A stretch of DNA of 64,000 bases from Alphaproteobacteria bacterium (GCA_019241645.1 JAFAWQ010000035.1:55922-119921); one strand, 5' to 3'. Positions 19,228 through 28,192 are shown, counted from the stretch's first letter. Translations and numbers: made by a program. The notes: a model not told the origin generated them from the sequence alone.

Positions 19228-21312
19228 TCAGCCCGTGCGCAGATAGCGGACGGCTTCGTCCCGTTCGAACAGATAGAGCAAAAGTCGAAGAGCCTCGCCG
19301 CGCGGTGATTTCAGCTCCGGATCGGTCGAGACGATCAGCCTCGCATCGTCCCTGGCGATCGGGAGCAGCTCGGCGTGCGCCGTAAGATCGGCCAAGCGAA
19401 ATTCTTCCATTCCGCTTTGCCGCACGCCAAGCACATCACCGGGACCCCGCAGGCGGAGATCTTCTTCCGCGATCACAAAGCCATCGTCGGTTTCGCGCAG
19501 TGTCTTCAGGCGTGCCTTGGCGGTATCGCCCAGCGGCGGCTGGTAGACGAGAAGGCAGGTCGATTTCGCCGCGCCGCGGCCCACGCGGCCGCGCAACTGA
19601 TGCAACTGGGCAAGACCGAAGCGTTCCGCGTGCTCGACCACCATGATCGTCGCCTCGGGAACGTCCACGCCCACTTCAATGACGGTCGTGGCAACGAGAA
19701 GCCTGCTTTCGCCCGACTTGAACCGCGCCATGGCGATGTCCCGTTCCGCGCCCTTCATTCGGCCGTGCACCAGCCCGACCGGAACGGCCAGCGCCTGCCG
19801 TAGCATGGCCGCGCGGTTCTCGGCGGCAGCGAGATCGCTCTTCTCCGACTCGGCCACCAGCGGGCAGACCCAATAGGCGCGGGCACTCTTCGCAAGAGCC
19901 TGCCGCAGATGCTGAATGACTTCATCCGTGCGTTCCAAGGAGAGCACGCGGGTATCCACTGGCTTGCGGCCTGACGGACGTTCGGTCAGCCGCGAAACGT
20001 CCATGTCGCCATAGGCGGTCAGGGCGAGCGTTCGAGGGATTGGGGTGGCGGTCATCACCAGCACATCGACCGGTTTCTCGCCCTTGCCTTGCAGCTGCAT
20101 GCGATGATGCACGCCGAATCGATGCTGCTCGTCCACCACAGCGAGCGCGAGATCGCGGAAGGCGACGTCTTCCGAGAACAAGGCGTGTGTACCGACGAGA
20201 ATGTCGATGAGACCACTCTCCAGGGCCTTAAGCGTCCGCTCGCGGGCGACTCCTTTTTCACGTCCCGTGAGGATCGCGATTTGCACGCTGGCGGCTTTCG
20301 CCAGTGGCTCGAGCGCCGAAAGATGTTGGCGCGCCAGAATTTCGGTCGGCGCCATCAGCGCGCCTTGCCCGCCGCACTCGACGGCATTGAGTAGCGCGGC
20401 CATTGCCACCACCGTTTTGCCTGAGCCAACATCGCCCTGCAGCAGCCGCAGCATCCGGGACGGAGCCGCCATATCGGCTTCGATTTCTCCGATTGCCTGC
20501 TGCTGCGATTTCGTGAGTGTGAAGGGCAGGGTGGCAAACGTCTTATCTTTCAGCTTTCCTGTGCTTTTCAACACGCGTCCCTTTTTCCCCCGCATGCGGG
20601 CGCGGATCAGCAGCAGCGCAAGCTGATTGGCAAGCAACTCGTCATATGCCAAGCGGAGGCGAGAAGTGTTGTCGGATGACAGGTCAGCTTCGCTCTGCGG
20701 CGCATGCGCTGCGGCAATAGCAGCTCGAAAGGACGGCCAACTTCGCGCGCGAAGGAACGGCTTGTCGAGCCATTCGGGAAAATCCGGCATGGTTTCCAGC
20801 GCACAGCGCACGGCCTTGCCCATGATCTTGTTCGAGAGTCCCTCGGTCAGTGCATAAACGGGCTCGTGCGAGGGCAAAGGGGCGGAATCGTCAAGCGCCT
20901 CGATATAATCCGGGTGTGCCATCTGCAGGCCGTCGCGAAACCGTTCGATGCGTCCGCTGACAATGCGGGTGGCGCCAACCGGCAGCTGATGTTTGAGGTA
21001 ATCACCTCGCGCGCGGAAGAAGACGAGTTCGATGAAGCCTGTCTCATCGGCACACCGCACCTTGTAAGGCCGGCGTGAATCGCGGGAGGGCAGGTGATCG
21101 CGCACCACGACTTCAACAGTGGCAATGCGGCCTTCCTGAGCGTCCTTCAGCTTGGGACGGTAGCTACGGTCGATCACGCCCACCGGAAGATCGAATACCA
21201 GATCGATCAACCGCGTGCCCGCCACGCGCGCGATCAGTTTCTCCAGCTTTGGACCGACACCCGGCAGGGAGCGGGTTTCACGGAACAGCGGGAAGAGAAT
21301 CGAGGGCCGCAT
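19228..21312 (-). CDS. recG: ATP-dependent DNA helicase RecG
   Basis: A branch-migration helicase that remodels stalled forks and Holliday junctions. 694 residues. The N-terminal wedge/OB domain (about residues 60-160) is followed by SF2 helicase motifs: Walker A GDVGSGKTVVA, motif Ia APTEILARQH, DEQH box, TATPIPRT, and motif VI QLRGRVGRG. The C-terminal TRG-type region follows. It is transcribed in the same direction as rnhB, which lies 42 bp upstream; both act on branched or hybrid nucleic acids. Confidence 0.96.
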   Translation of the reverse strand: MRPSILFPLFRETRSLPGVGPKLEKLIARVAGTRLIDLVFDLPVGVIDRSYRPKLKDAQEGRIATVEVVVRDHLPSRDSRRPYKVRCADETGFIELVFFRARGDYLKHQLPVGATRIVSGRIERFRDGLQMAHPDYIEALDDSAPLPSHEPVYALTEGLSNKIMGKAVRCALETMPDFPEWLDKPFLRARSWPSFRAAIAAAHAPQSEADLSSDNTSRLRLAYDELLANQLALLLIRARMRGKKGRVLKSTGKLKDKTFATLPFTLTKSQQQAIGEIEADMAAPSRMLRLLQGDVGSGKTVVAMAALLNAVECGGQGALMAPTEILARQHLSALEPLAKAASVQIAILTGREKGVARERTLKALESGLIDILVGTHALFSEDVAFRDLALAVVDEQHRFGVHHRMQLQGKGEKPVDVLVMTATPIPRTLALTAYGDMDVSRLTERPSGRKPVDTRVLSLERTDEVIQHLRQALAKSARAYWVCPLVAESEKSDLAAAENRAAMLRQALAVPVGLVHGRMKGAERDIAMARFKSGESRLLVATTVIEVGVDVPEATIMVVEHAERFGLAQLHQLRGRVGRGAAKSTCLLVYQPPLGDTAKARLKTLRETDDGFVIAEEDLRLRGPGDVLGVRQSGMEEFRLADLTAHAELLPIARDDARLIVSTDPELKSPRGEALRLLLYLFERDEAVRYLRTG

Positions 21313-21354
21313 CGCGTGGGAGGATAAGCGATGCTGCTGCGCCTCGCGAACAGC

Positions 21355-22041
21355 CTATGCTGCCTGCGCTTCCGGCACCGTTTCCGGTTGCGTGAGTTCC
21401 GCCAGCCGAGCCGGTGAGGCGTCCGGATAGAGCAACCGATGGACCGGTGCGAAACTGCGGCGGTGGTGCGCGCAGGGGCCGAGACGGTTCAACGCGTCAA
21501 TGTGACCTTCCGTCGAGTAGCCCTTGTTGTTGAACCACCCATAACCCGGATGCTCCTCGTGCAACGCCACCATCATGCGATCGCGCGTGACCTTGGCGAT
21601 AATGGAGGCGGCGGCGATGGAAACCGAGCGGGCATCGCCATCGATGATCGTGTCGCACGGGCAGGGCAGGGCCGGCGCATCGTTTCCGTCCACCAGCGCG
21701 AACAGCGGCGCAACGGCCAGCGCCCGCACCGCGCGCGCCATGGCGAGATGCGTCGCCTGGCGGATGTTGATGAGATCGATCTCATCCACGCTCGCTTCGC
21801 CGACACCCACGGCAATCGCCATTTCCAGGATACGCGGGAACAGCGCCTCACGATCGTCCGGCGTCAGCTGCTTGGAGTCGTTCAGGCCTTTCGGAACACG
21901 TCTGCGTTCCAGAATAACAGCGGCCGCCACCACTGGACCGGCGAGCGGGCCGCGCCCCGCTTCGTCCACGCCGCAGACAGGGCCGGGCCGGACTTTCAGC
22001 GTGCGCGACTCGAAAATGTAATGCGGCATGGACAGAACCAT
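21355..22041 (-). CDS. rnhB: Ribonuclease HII
   Basis: Removes RNA from RNA-DNA hybrids and single ribonucleotides in DNA. 228 residues. The catalytic acids are in VCGVDEAGRGPLAGPV (the D-E pair near residues 25-26), ALVDGND and the later DGDARSVSIAAASIIAKVTRDRMM segment. The C-terminal HHRRSFAPV is typical. A second start at 22029 is possible. It is the probable first gene of an rnhB-recG transcript. The 186 bp upstream, before the radical SAM gene, hold no gene. Confidence 0.95.
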   Translation of the reverse strand: MVLSMPHYIFESRTLKVRPGPVCGVDEAGRGPLAGPVVAAAVILERRRVPKGLNDSKQLTPDDREALFPRILEMAIAVGVGEASVDEIDLINIRQATHLAMARAVRALAVAPLFALVDGNDAPALPCPCDTIIDGDARSVSIAAASIIAKVTRDRMMVALHEEHPGYGWFNNKGYSTEGHIDALNRLGPCAHHRRSFAPVHRLLYPDASPARLAELTQPETVPEAQAA

Positions 22042-22227
22042 ACCGCAGTCTCTTCCCGGCGACAGGCGGCGCCATGTCCCGCGCGATGCTTACCCACAAG
22101 ACAGGAGACGAAACATTCTTACTGAATTGAACCTCGCTTTCTAAAGTTTTTGGACCCTTCTCTCTCTACATCTTGGGTCCGGTTCTGGGCTCCTCCGCTA
22201 TGAATTGTTTTCGGGGGATAGCGCGCA

Positions 22228-23328
22228 TCACAGCAGCGCCAGCTGGCTGCCGGGCTGAACCGGCTTGCGGAATTTTGACAGATCGAGCGAACGTTCTCGA
22301 GTCTCCTTGTTCAGCCCCAGCCGCTTCGCCGCCAGATGAAACCGCCGTGAAATCATCTCAGCATAAGGGCCACTGCCGCGCATGCGGGTGTACCACTGGC
22401 TGTCGTAATCCTTGCCGCCGCGCATCGAGCGGACCAGCGACATCACATGTCTGGCGCGGTCCGGCACGTTGGCCTCCAACCATTCGCGGAACAGATCCTT
22501 GATCTCCAGCGGCAGGCGCAGCAGCACGTAGCCTGCGGTTTCGGCGCCGGCCTCCGCCGCGGCCGCAAGCACGTTCTCCATTTCGTCATCGTTCAAGGCC
22601 GGAATAATCGGCGCGAACATGACCCCCACCGGCACGCCGGCATCTTTCAGCGCGCGCACGGTCTCCAGCCGGCGCGGCGGAGTGGCGGCGCGCGGCTCCA
22701 TCACGCGCGCGAGCTTGCGATCGAGCGTCGTGATGGAAAGCGCCACCCTCACCAAACCAAGCTCCGCCATAGGCGCCAGCAAATCGAGATCGCGCTGGAT
22801 CAGCGCCGATTTCGTGACGATGCCCACCGGATGGCGGAATTCGTACAGCACCTCCAGAATGCCGCGCATGATGCGCATCTGCTTTTCCAGCGGCTGATAG
22901 GGATCGGTGTTGGTGCCGATGGCCAGCACCTTCGGCACGTATTTCGGCGAGGCCAATTCCTTGGCCAGCAGCCTGGCGGCGTCCGGCTTGGCGAACAGTT
23001 TGGTTTCGAAATCCGCGCCGGGCGAAAAGCCGAGATAGGCATGCGTCGGCCGCGCAAAGCAGTAGATGCAGCCATGCTCGCAGCCACGATACGGATTGAT
23101 CGATTGCTGGAAGGAGATATCCGGCGAGTTGTTTCGCGCGATAATGGTGCGGGTGGTGTCCGAAATCACCTCGGTTTTGACTGGCGGCAGTTCGTCGTCG
23201 GGGGGCGCATTCCAGCCGTCATCGAACATTACCCGGCGCTCGCGCTCGTAGCGGCCGGAGGCATTGGAGAGGGCGCCGCGCCCCCTCAGCCGCCGAGGAT
23301 CGGCGGTTGTATCGAGAACCATCGTCAT
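22228..23328 (-). CDS. PA0069-family radical SAM protein (SplB-like)
   Basis: A 366-residue radical S-adenosylmethionine enzyme. The [4Fe-4S] motif is Cys83-x3-Cys87-x2-Cys90 in NPYRGCEHGCIYCFARPTH. The following NTDPYQPLE and IVTKSALIQRDLDLL segments match the COG1533 group that includes spore photoproduct lyase; the substrate is unknown. A basic N-terminal arm (PRRLRGRGALSNASGRYERERR) precedes the core. A GAAC-N7-GAAC repeat, the alphaproteobacterial LexA box, sits 26-40 bp upstream of the ATG, so induction by DNA damage is likely. The divergent neighbour is the toxin-antitoxin pair. Confidence 0.88.
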   Translation of the reverse strand: MTMVLDTTADPRRLRGRGALSNASGRYERERRVMFDDGWNAPPDDELPPVKTEVISDTTRTIIARNNSPDISFQQSINPYRGCEHGCIYCFARPTHAYLGFSPGADFETKLFAKPDAARLLAKELASPKYVPKVLAIGTNTDPYQPLEKQMRIMRGILEVLYEFRHPVGIVTKSALIQRDLDLLAPMAELGLVRVALSITTLDRKLARVMEPRAATPPRRLETVRALKDAGVPVGVMFAPIIPALNDDEMENVLAAAAEAGAETAGYVLLRLPLEIKDLFREWLEANVPDRARHVMSLVRSMRGGKDYDSQWYTRMRGSGPYAEMISRRFHLAAKRLGLNKETRERSLDLSKFRKPVQPGSQLALL

Positions 23329-23353
23329 GAGAACAAATGTAGATCATTCATAA

Positions 23354-23368
23354 GAACCTGTCAAGAAC
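23354..23368 (-). promoter_or_regulatory. Candidate LexA (SOS) box
   Basis: GAAC (23354-23357), seven bases CTGTCAA, then GAAC (23365-23368). This exact GAAC-N7-GAAC direct repeat is the LexA operator type known in Caulobacter, Rhodobacter and rhizobia. It lies just upstream of the radical SAM gene and 64-78 bp before the antitoxin start. Confidence 0.6.
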
Positions 23369-23392
23369 AGAGTGAAAAAACCTTGCTAGTGC

Positions 23393-23406
23393 AGTTTAAC
23401 TAAACT
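23393..23406 (+). promoter_or_regulatory. Palindromic operator candidate of the toxin-antitoxin operon
   Basis: AGTTTA-AC-TAAACT, a perfect 6-2-6 inverted repeat ending 25 bp before the antitoxin GTG. It overlaps an AT-rich, promoter-like stretch (TATATGG). Phd/VapB antitoxins typically bind such a site to repress their own operon. Confidence 0.55.
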
Positions 23407-23431
23407 ATATGGACTAAGTCCGGAGGCGTCG

Positions 23432-23677
23432 GTGCGCACTGTCAATATCCATCAGGCCAAGACCCATTTGTCCAAGCTGCTCGACCAGGCCTCGAAGGGC
23501 GAGGCCTTCATCATCGCCAAGGCCGGAAAGCCCGTCGTCAAGGTCGTTGCCATCGACTCTCCTGACTCGGCCAAGGTCCAAAGGCTGGGCTTTCTTGGCG
23601 GCCAGTTCGTCATTCCAGACGACTTCGACAGGCTCGGCCAAGACGAAATCGAAGCCATGTTCACAGGAGAACGGTGA
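23432..23677 (+). CDS. Phd/YefM-family antitoxin (VapB role)
   Basis: An 81-residue antitoxin. The N-terminal Phd/YefM DNA-binding fold is evident in TVNIHQAKTHLSKLLDQASKGEAFIIAKAGKPVVKVV. The C-terminal half (LGGQFVIPDDFDRLGQDEIEAMF) is the acidic toxin-neutralising tail usually found with PIN toxins. The start is a GTG at 23432 with GGAGGC just upstream. Its stop overlaps the toxin GTG start by four bases (GTGA), the usual translational coupling of antitoxin and toxin. A palindrome upstream fits autoregulation. Confidence 0.9.
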   Translation: MRTVNIHQAKTHLSKLLDQASKGEAFIIAKAGKPVVKVVAIDSPDSAKVQRLGFLGGQFVIPDDFDRLGQDEIEAMFTGER

Positions 23678-24060
23678 AGCTACTGCTCGATACGCATCTG
23701 CTGCTATGGGCGGCGGACCAACCGGAACGACTATCCGAAGAGGCGCGACGCTTGTTGAGCGATCCGGAACACGCTCTGGTCTTTAGCGCCGCAAGCATCT
23801 GGGAAATCGCGATCAAGCAGGGCCTCAAGAACAGCAACCTGCGGGCCGACGCACGCCTGCTGCGGCGAGGCCTGCTCGATAACGGCTACGAAGAACTCCC
23901 GGTGACGAGCGCGCACGCCGTGACGCTGGACACCTTGCCGCGGCTGCACAGGGATCCGTTCGACCGCATTCTGCTGGCGCAGGCACAGGTGGAGGGAATC
24001 GTACTGCTGACATCCGACGAGCAGGTGGCGCAGTACCCGGGCGCAATTCGCAAGATATGA
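23674..24060 (+). CDS. PIN-domain ribonuclease toxin (VapC-like)
   Basis: A 128-residue PIN nuclease of the COG3744 type. The catalytic acids can be seen: Asp near the start in LLLDTHLLLWA, Glu in SIWEIAIKQGL, and the late Asp of HRDPFDRILLAQA (in place of the VapC DxxD site), then LLTSDEQVAQY. Toxins of this family cut tRNA or mRNA; the target here is not deducible. The start is a GTG overlapping the antitoxin stop. All key residues are intact, so the pair looks functional. Confidence 0.9.
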   Translation: MKLLLDTHLLLWAADQPERLSEEARRLLSDPEHALVFSAASIWEIAIKQGLKNSNLRADARLLRRGLLDNGYEELPVTSAHAVTLDTLPRLHRDPFDRILLAQAQVEGIVLLTSDEQVAQYPGAIRKI

Positions 24061-24161
24061 GTGTTGCTCTGCAAATGATCTTGGCGTTGCGCAGTCGATG
24101 ATTGTTCAGGCGATGGATTCGCACTAACATTGTGTAGCCGAACGGGCGCAGGGGCATCGAC

Positions 24162-25277
24162 ATGAGAACCATTCGCGCGGCCGCAAGCGCCGCCGCCTTC
24201 CTGCTGTGCACCTTTGCCGCAAACGCCGGCGTGCTGGTGCCGATACCGCCGGTGCCGGGAAGCACCTCAATGGGGGCGGCCGGGATCAATGATCTCAATC
24301 AAATCGCCGGTACTTTCGGCACTTCCGACAATTTGTATCACGGCTTCGTTGGTGACTTGAACGGGAACTACGTCACGTTTGACGCAAGCGCGGGAGGCAC
24401 ATCGGTTCACGCCCTCAATAACAATGGCTACGTAACAGGAGGAGCGTTCGATAATCCCGACGATTTCGTCGGTAAAGCCTTCGTCAGAAAGCCTAATGGG
24501 GCGATAAAGCTGATAACGAAGGACGGCTCAGCCTTCGATGGCTACGGCGACGGCATCACAAACAAGGCTGTCTTTGTCGGCTCGATTTACCAGTTCGCCG
24601 ATTCTCGAATTTCCGATTTGCTGTACGAACTGGGCTATTACGGAAAAGGCCACGCATACCAGGCTGACCTCGTCCTGCCTTTCAATACATACCAAACCCG
24701 CCCTCGGGGAATAAATAGATATGGTGAGGTCATTGGTTACTATACCGATGTGGATCATGCGGTGAATGGAAGCTATCCAACCTCCGGCTTCGTGCTGAAG
24801 AATGGCGTAGCGACGAGAGTTGTTTATCCGGACCCCAACGCCTTTTATGTATTTCTCAACGGGCTCAACGATAAAGGAAAGATTGTCGGCGCGTGGTTAC
24901 ATGTCGATCAGACACCACAGCATGCTTTTGTCTATGACTTTGAAAGAAATCGTTTCAAACTCATCGATGTCCCCGGCGAAACACGTGTTACCGCTTCAGG
25001 CATCAATAACTCGGGGGTGGTAACGGTTAGCGCCGGCGGCAAGGCTTATATTTACTGTCCCAAGAAAAAGACGTGTCCGATCCAGAGTCCGAGCGCGATC
25101 GAGGTTCCGGAGCGATGGATTTCGGCGGCGGGCTATCCGCGCACCGTGCCGTGCAAGAACGGGTGCAAAGGCCCGTTCCATCCGTCCCGAACGCAGCTTG
25201 ATCCGGCGGCGGTGCGCGAAGCGATCACGCGCGATCCGGAAATACAGCGCGAGCTGCGGTTGCCATTCCGGCCATAG
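24162..25277 (+). CDS. Exported HAF-repeat-like protein
   Basis: A 371-residue protein with a signal peptide (AAASAAAFLLCTFAANA). The mature part is built from repeats of about 45-50 residues with the pattern GINDxxxIxGxF/Y...GFxxxxNGxxxxx (e.g. AAGINDLNQIAGTFG, ALNNNGYVTGGAF, RGINRYGEVIGYYTD, GLNDKGKIVGAW, GINNSGVVTVSAG). This is the HAF-type extracellular repeat predicted to form a beta-propeller. The C-terminal 80 residues break the pattern and contain paired cysteines (CPKKKTCPI, CKNGC). Function unknown. A hairpin terminator shared with the convergent GloVer gene follows. Confidence 0.75.
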   Translation: MRTIRAAASAAAFLLCTFAANAGVLVPIPPVPGSTSMGAAGINDLNQIAGTFGTSDNLYHGFVGDLNGNYVTFDASAGGTSVHALNNNGYVTGGAFDNPDDFVGKAFVRKPNGAIKLITKDGSAFDGYGDGITNKAVFVGSIYQFADSRISDLLYELGYYGKGHAYQADLVLPFNTYQTRPRGINRYGEVIGYYTDVDHAVNGSYPTSGFVLKNGVATRVVYPDPNAFYVFLNGLNDKGKIVGAWLHVDQTPQHAFVYDFERNRFKLIDVPGETRVTASGINNSGVVTVSAGGKAYIYCPKKKTCPIQSPSAIEVPERWISAAGYPRTVPCKNGCKGPFHPSRTQLDPAAVREAITRDPEIQRELRLPFRP

Positions 25278-25292
25278 CGATTTCAGGGCGAC

Positions 25293-25324
25293 GAGCGCCT
25301 CTCGCTAAAAACGAAGAGGCGCTC
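25293..25324. terminator. Bidirectional hairpin between convergent genes
   Basis: GAGCGCCTCT (25293-25302) pairs with AGAGGCGCTC (25315-25324), a perfect 10-bp stem with a 12-base A-rich loop. It separates the ends of the HAF-like and GloVer genes. Confidence 0.65.
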
Positions 25325-25333
25325 TCGCGGTCG

Positions 25334-26527
25334 CTATTTCTTGGGCAAGCTGAACACCACGCCATGATTGGCAGAGCCGCCCTGCATGGCGGTGCCGTAC
25401 AGAAGGCGCCCGCTCATCACCACTCCCGCCACTGGTAACCAGCCATCCGCGCCGGTCAAGTCATGAAGGACAGTGCCACCCCCACTCGTCGAGACCTTTA
25501 CGACGGTGCCCTTGTCATTGGCGCCGCCGCCAGTTGCAGTGACGTACAAATCGGTTTTCACAGGCAGCACCTCCGATGCCGGGCTGACGCCATTCGTGCC
25601 GTTAAAGCTGAAAAGCGTGCTGAACGCTCCGTCCGGAATCAAACGGTAGACGACGCCGAACCCGCCCGTGCCGCCAAACTGGTTGGTGCCATACAGATAG
25701 CCGTTCTTGTCCATCGTCACGCCGGCGGCGGGGTAGCGACCATCCTCATTGTTGGTGAAGGAGTAGAGGATAACAAAGGTGCCGTTGGGCGAGAGCCTGT
25801 ACACCGCGCCGCAGCCATGCCCGCTGCATGCGTGCGAGGTGCCTCCCGTTGATAGAGCACCGTAAAGATTGCCGTCGTGGTCGCGTGCAAGCCGGCCGAC
25901 TGGCTGGGCGGTCGTACCATCGAAGGTGAACAGGGTGGTGAAGCTGCCGTCTTTGCCGTACTTGAACAGTATGCCGTCCCCCAATGTACCGCCCGCCGCT
26001 GTCACGCCGTAGAGGTTCCCCTTCCTATCGCGGATCACATCCCATCGCGGGTAGCGTCCGTCGTTGGGCGCACCTTGGAAGGCGTGGAGCACGCTGAACG
26101 TGCCATTCGCCGCCAACTTGTAGAGCGTGCCACAACCGACGCCACTGCATTCACCGGCGAAATTTCCACCGCTTTCAGTGACGCCATAGAGGTCGCCGGT
26201 CGCCTTGTCGATTGTCACGCCTGCCTGGGGATGGGCGCCGCCGGCGGCTCCATCGAAGGAATGAAGCAGCGTGAAGCTCCCGCCCGGCGCGATCTTGTAA
26301 ATGGTGCCATTGTTCGATGCGCCGCCGTCGTATGTCGTGCCGTAGAGATTGCCCGCACTATCGGAGGTGACGCCGGAAAAAGGCCTGGCACCATCGCCGG
26401 TCGGACCGGCGAAATCGTGGAGCACGGTATAAACTTTCGCATGCGTTTCCGCTTGCGCCGTTGCCCCGAAAGATATGGCGGCAACGCTCATGGCGGTAAC
26501 CGCGGCCAGTCGTTGATGTTTCAACAT
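25334..26527 (-). CDS. Exported GloVer tandem-repeat protein
   Basis: A 397-residue protein with a signal peptide (LAAVTAMSVAAISFGATAQA) after the ATG at 26527. The mature part is a tandem array of about seven units of about 50 residues with the hallmark NLYGTTxxGGxxxxGTxxKxxxxGxFxxLxxF (e.g. GNLYGTTYDGGASNNGTIYKI, NLYGVTAAGG, YLYGTNQFGGTGGFGVVYRL). These choice-of-anchor GloVer repeats are predicted beta-propellers on the cell surface or secreted; function unknown. It ends with HGVVFSLPKK without a recognisable sorting tail. The tonal similarity with the neighbouring HAF-like gene makes this a small cluster of exported propeller proteins. Confidence 0.85.
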   Translation of the reverse strand: MLKHQRLAAVTAMSVAAISFGATAQAETHAKVYTVLHDFAGPTGDGARPFSGVTSDSAGNLYGTTYDGGASNNGTIYKIAPGGSFTLLHSFDGAAGGAHPQAGVTIDKATGDLYGVTESGGNFAGECSGVGCGTLYKLAANGTFSVLHAFQGAPNDGRYPRWDVIRDRKGNLYGVTAAGGTLGDGILFKYGKDGSFTTLFTFDGTTAQPVGRLARDHDGNLYGALSTGGTSHACSGHGCGAVYRLSPNGTFVILYSFTNNEDGRYPAAGVTMDKNGYLYGTNQFGGTGGFGVVYRLIPDGAFSTLFSFNGTNGVSPASEVLPVKTDLYVTATGGGANDKGTVVKVSTSGGGTVLHDLTGADGWLPVAGVVMSGRLLYGTAMQGGSANHGVVFSLPKK

Positions 26528-26684
26528 TTGCCCCTTCCTATGTTCGCACGTTATTGCGCGCCGCCGCCGTCGCTGCGGCATCGTGCAGCCAAGATCCCAG
26601 TTGCTGAAATCCCCCGCGATTTCGCAAACCGCAATCAACCACGAGTTTGCGTTTGCCGCAACGCAGACGATGCACCCGGCCGGC

Positions 26685-27284
26685 CTAGGGTGTTCCACCG
26701 TTTGCAACTGGCGCCGATTGGGTGAGGGGCGGTGTCGCCGCCGGTGATGCGGACGAAGGTAGTGCCGCGGCGGCGGTTGGCTGAGCAGCGGATGAGGCCG
26801 CGGCGGCTTCGTAGCTGGCGATGGACTTCGTCAGCACCTCTTTTTCCTCGCATCCGCTCGGGCAAAGCCGAGCGAGTTCAGCGAGTTGCGTGCGTGCATT
26901 CGCAAGCTGGTTGAGCTTCAGATACAGTTCGCCCATGTATTCGCGCGCGCCTCTGTGATCCGGGTTCAGGGCAAGCGCCCGCTGATAGTAGTCTAGTGAG
27001 ACTTGATAGTTGCCCACCATGCGCTGGGTGAAGCCCAGATAGTTCAACACGTCGGCATCCCGCGGTCGGGCGTGTAATGCCTTCTCCAGACGGGGGATCG
27101 CCTCCGCATAATGCTGGTCCCGGATGAGCCGCAACGCCGCCGCATAGTCGGTCGCGCCATTGCCGCCATGCATCCCACCATACGGCATGTTCGATCCCAT
27201 GCCGCCATATCCGCCGCCACCGCCACCCATGGCGAAGCAGGGGGTCGAAAACAGTAAAGTTGCTGCAAATACGGTTACGCGCAT
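26685..27284 (-). CDS. Exported TPR-repeat protein
   Basis: A 199-residue protein. The signal peptide is MRVTVFAATLLFSTPCFA, then a Gly/Met-rich linker (GGGGGGYGGMGSNMPYGGMHGG). Three TPR units follow (ALRLIRDQHYAEAIPRLEKALHARPRDADVLNYLGFTQRMVGNYQVSLDYYQRAL is units 1-2, read in separate pieces). The C-terminal Ala/Pro/Ser tail is unstructured. The protein has three cysteines, of which CPSGC is near residue 147. It is probably a periplasmic scaffold. It lies upstream of the GloVer gene on the same strand, 157 bp apart. Confidence 0.8.
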   Translation of the reverse strand: MRVTVFAATLLFSTPCFAMGGGGGGYGGMGSNMPYGGMHGGNGATDYAAALRLIRDQHYAEAIPRLEKALHARPRDADVLNYLGFTQRMVGNYQVSLDYYQRALALNPDHRGAREYMGELYLKLNQLANARTQLAELARLCPSGCEEKEVLTKSIASYEAAAASSAAQPTAAAALPSSASPAATPPLTQSAPVANGGTP

Positions 27285-27467
27285 GTCCGGCCTCCGCCGA
27301 CGGTCGCCTGCCAATATAGCATGAGTGCCGCCCCACGGCCCACCGCCGCACATTTCCAGGACGATACCTCACGGCAGAAAATTCCCTACCGGCAGGAAGG
27401 CGAGGCATCCGCCTTGCTGGAATGGTCAACAAAGCCCTGCTAGAAGCCCGCGGCCCAGGGTTTTGCC

Positions 27468-28064
27468 ATGCTTCTCAGTCTCTCCCGCAAATTCATCTTT
27501 GTCGCCAATCTCAAATCCGCCTCCAGCTCCATCGAGCAGGCGCTGGCGCCGTACGCGGAATTTCGCGTCACCAAGACGGAGTGGGGCAAGCACGACACGC
27601 TGACCATGATTTCCAAGAAATTTCCCTGGGTGAAGCGCTATGTGCCGTACTCGGATTTTTTTGTTTTCGGCGTCATTCGCGAGCCGGTGGATTTCATTCT
27701 CAGCCTTTATAATTTCCACACCGACGACGATTTCGCGGGCCTGATACAGTCCTCCAAAGGCGTGCCGTTCGACGAGTTCTGGCGCGGCTGGTGCACGCGC
27801 AGCTGGCAAACGCGCGATCAGCACCTGCGCTTCGTCGACAAGCATGAAAACTTCCGCATGAACTATCTGATGGACTTTGCCGAGCTGAAGAAGGAGTTCC
27901 CCAAAATCTGCGCCCGCATCGGCGTCGACGCAAAACTCGGCCAGACCAACAAGAGCGCCACGGTGCTGAGCCGCAAGGATCTGACACCAGAGCAAATCGC
28001 TGCCATCAAGGAACGGTACGCGGAGGATTACGCGCTGCTGGCAAACCGCCCGCAGGAGCTCTGA
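27468..28064 (+). CDS. Sulfotransferase family protein
   Basis: A 198-residue protein resembling small Sulfotransfer_2-type enzymes, which move sulfate from PAPS to carbohydrates or other acceptors. The 5'-phosphosulfate loop is FVANLKSASSSIEQAL at residues 11-26 (the usual K-x-A-S-S-S pattern). The 3'-phosphate site is VIREPVDFILSLYNF near residues 70-85, with the invariant R and S spaced as in the family. There is no signal peptide or membrane anchor, so it is probably cytoplasmic. The acceptor is unknown. It is followed by tRNA-Thr. Confidence 0.8.
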   Translation: MLLSLSRKFIFVANLKSASSSIEQALAPYAEFRVTKTEWGKHDTLTMISKKFPWVKRYVPYSDFFVFGVIREPVDFILSLYNFHTDDDFAGLIQSSKGVPFDEFWRGWCTRSWQTRDQHLRFVDKHENFRMNYLMDFAELKKEFPKICARIGVDAKLGQTNKSATVLSRKDLTPEQIAAIKERYAEDYALLANRPQEL

Positions 28065-28116
28065 TCCCTCGCGCATTTGCCAGCGCGGCGTGCGGGTTTT
28101 ATGGAGTGGGACAAGG

Positions 28117-28192
<76 letters not shown>

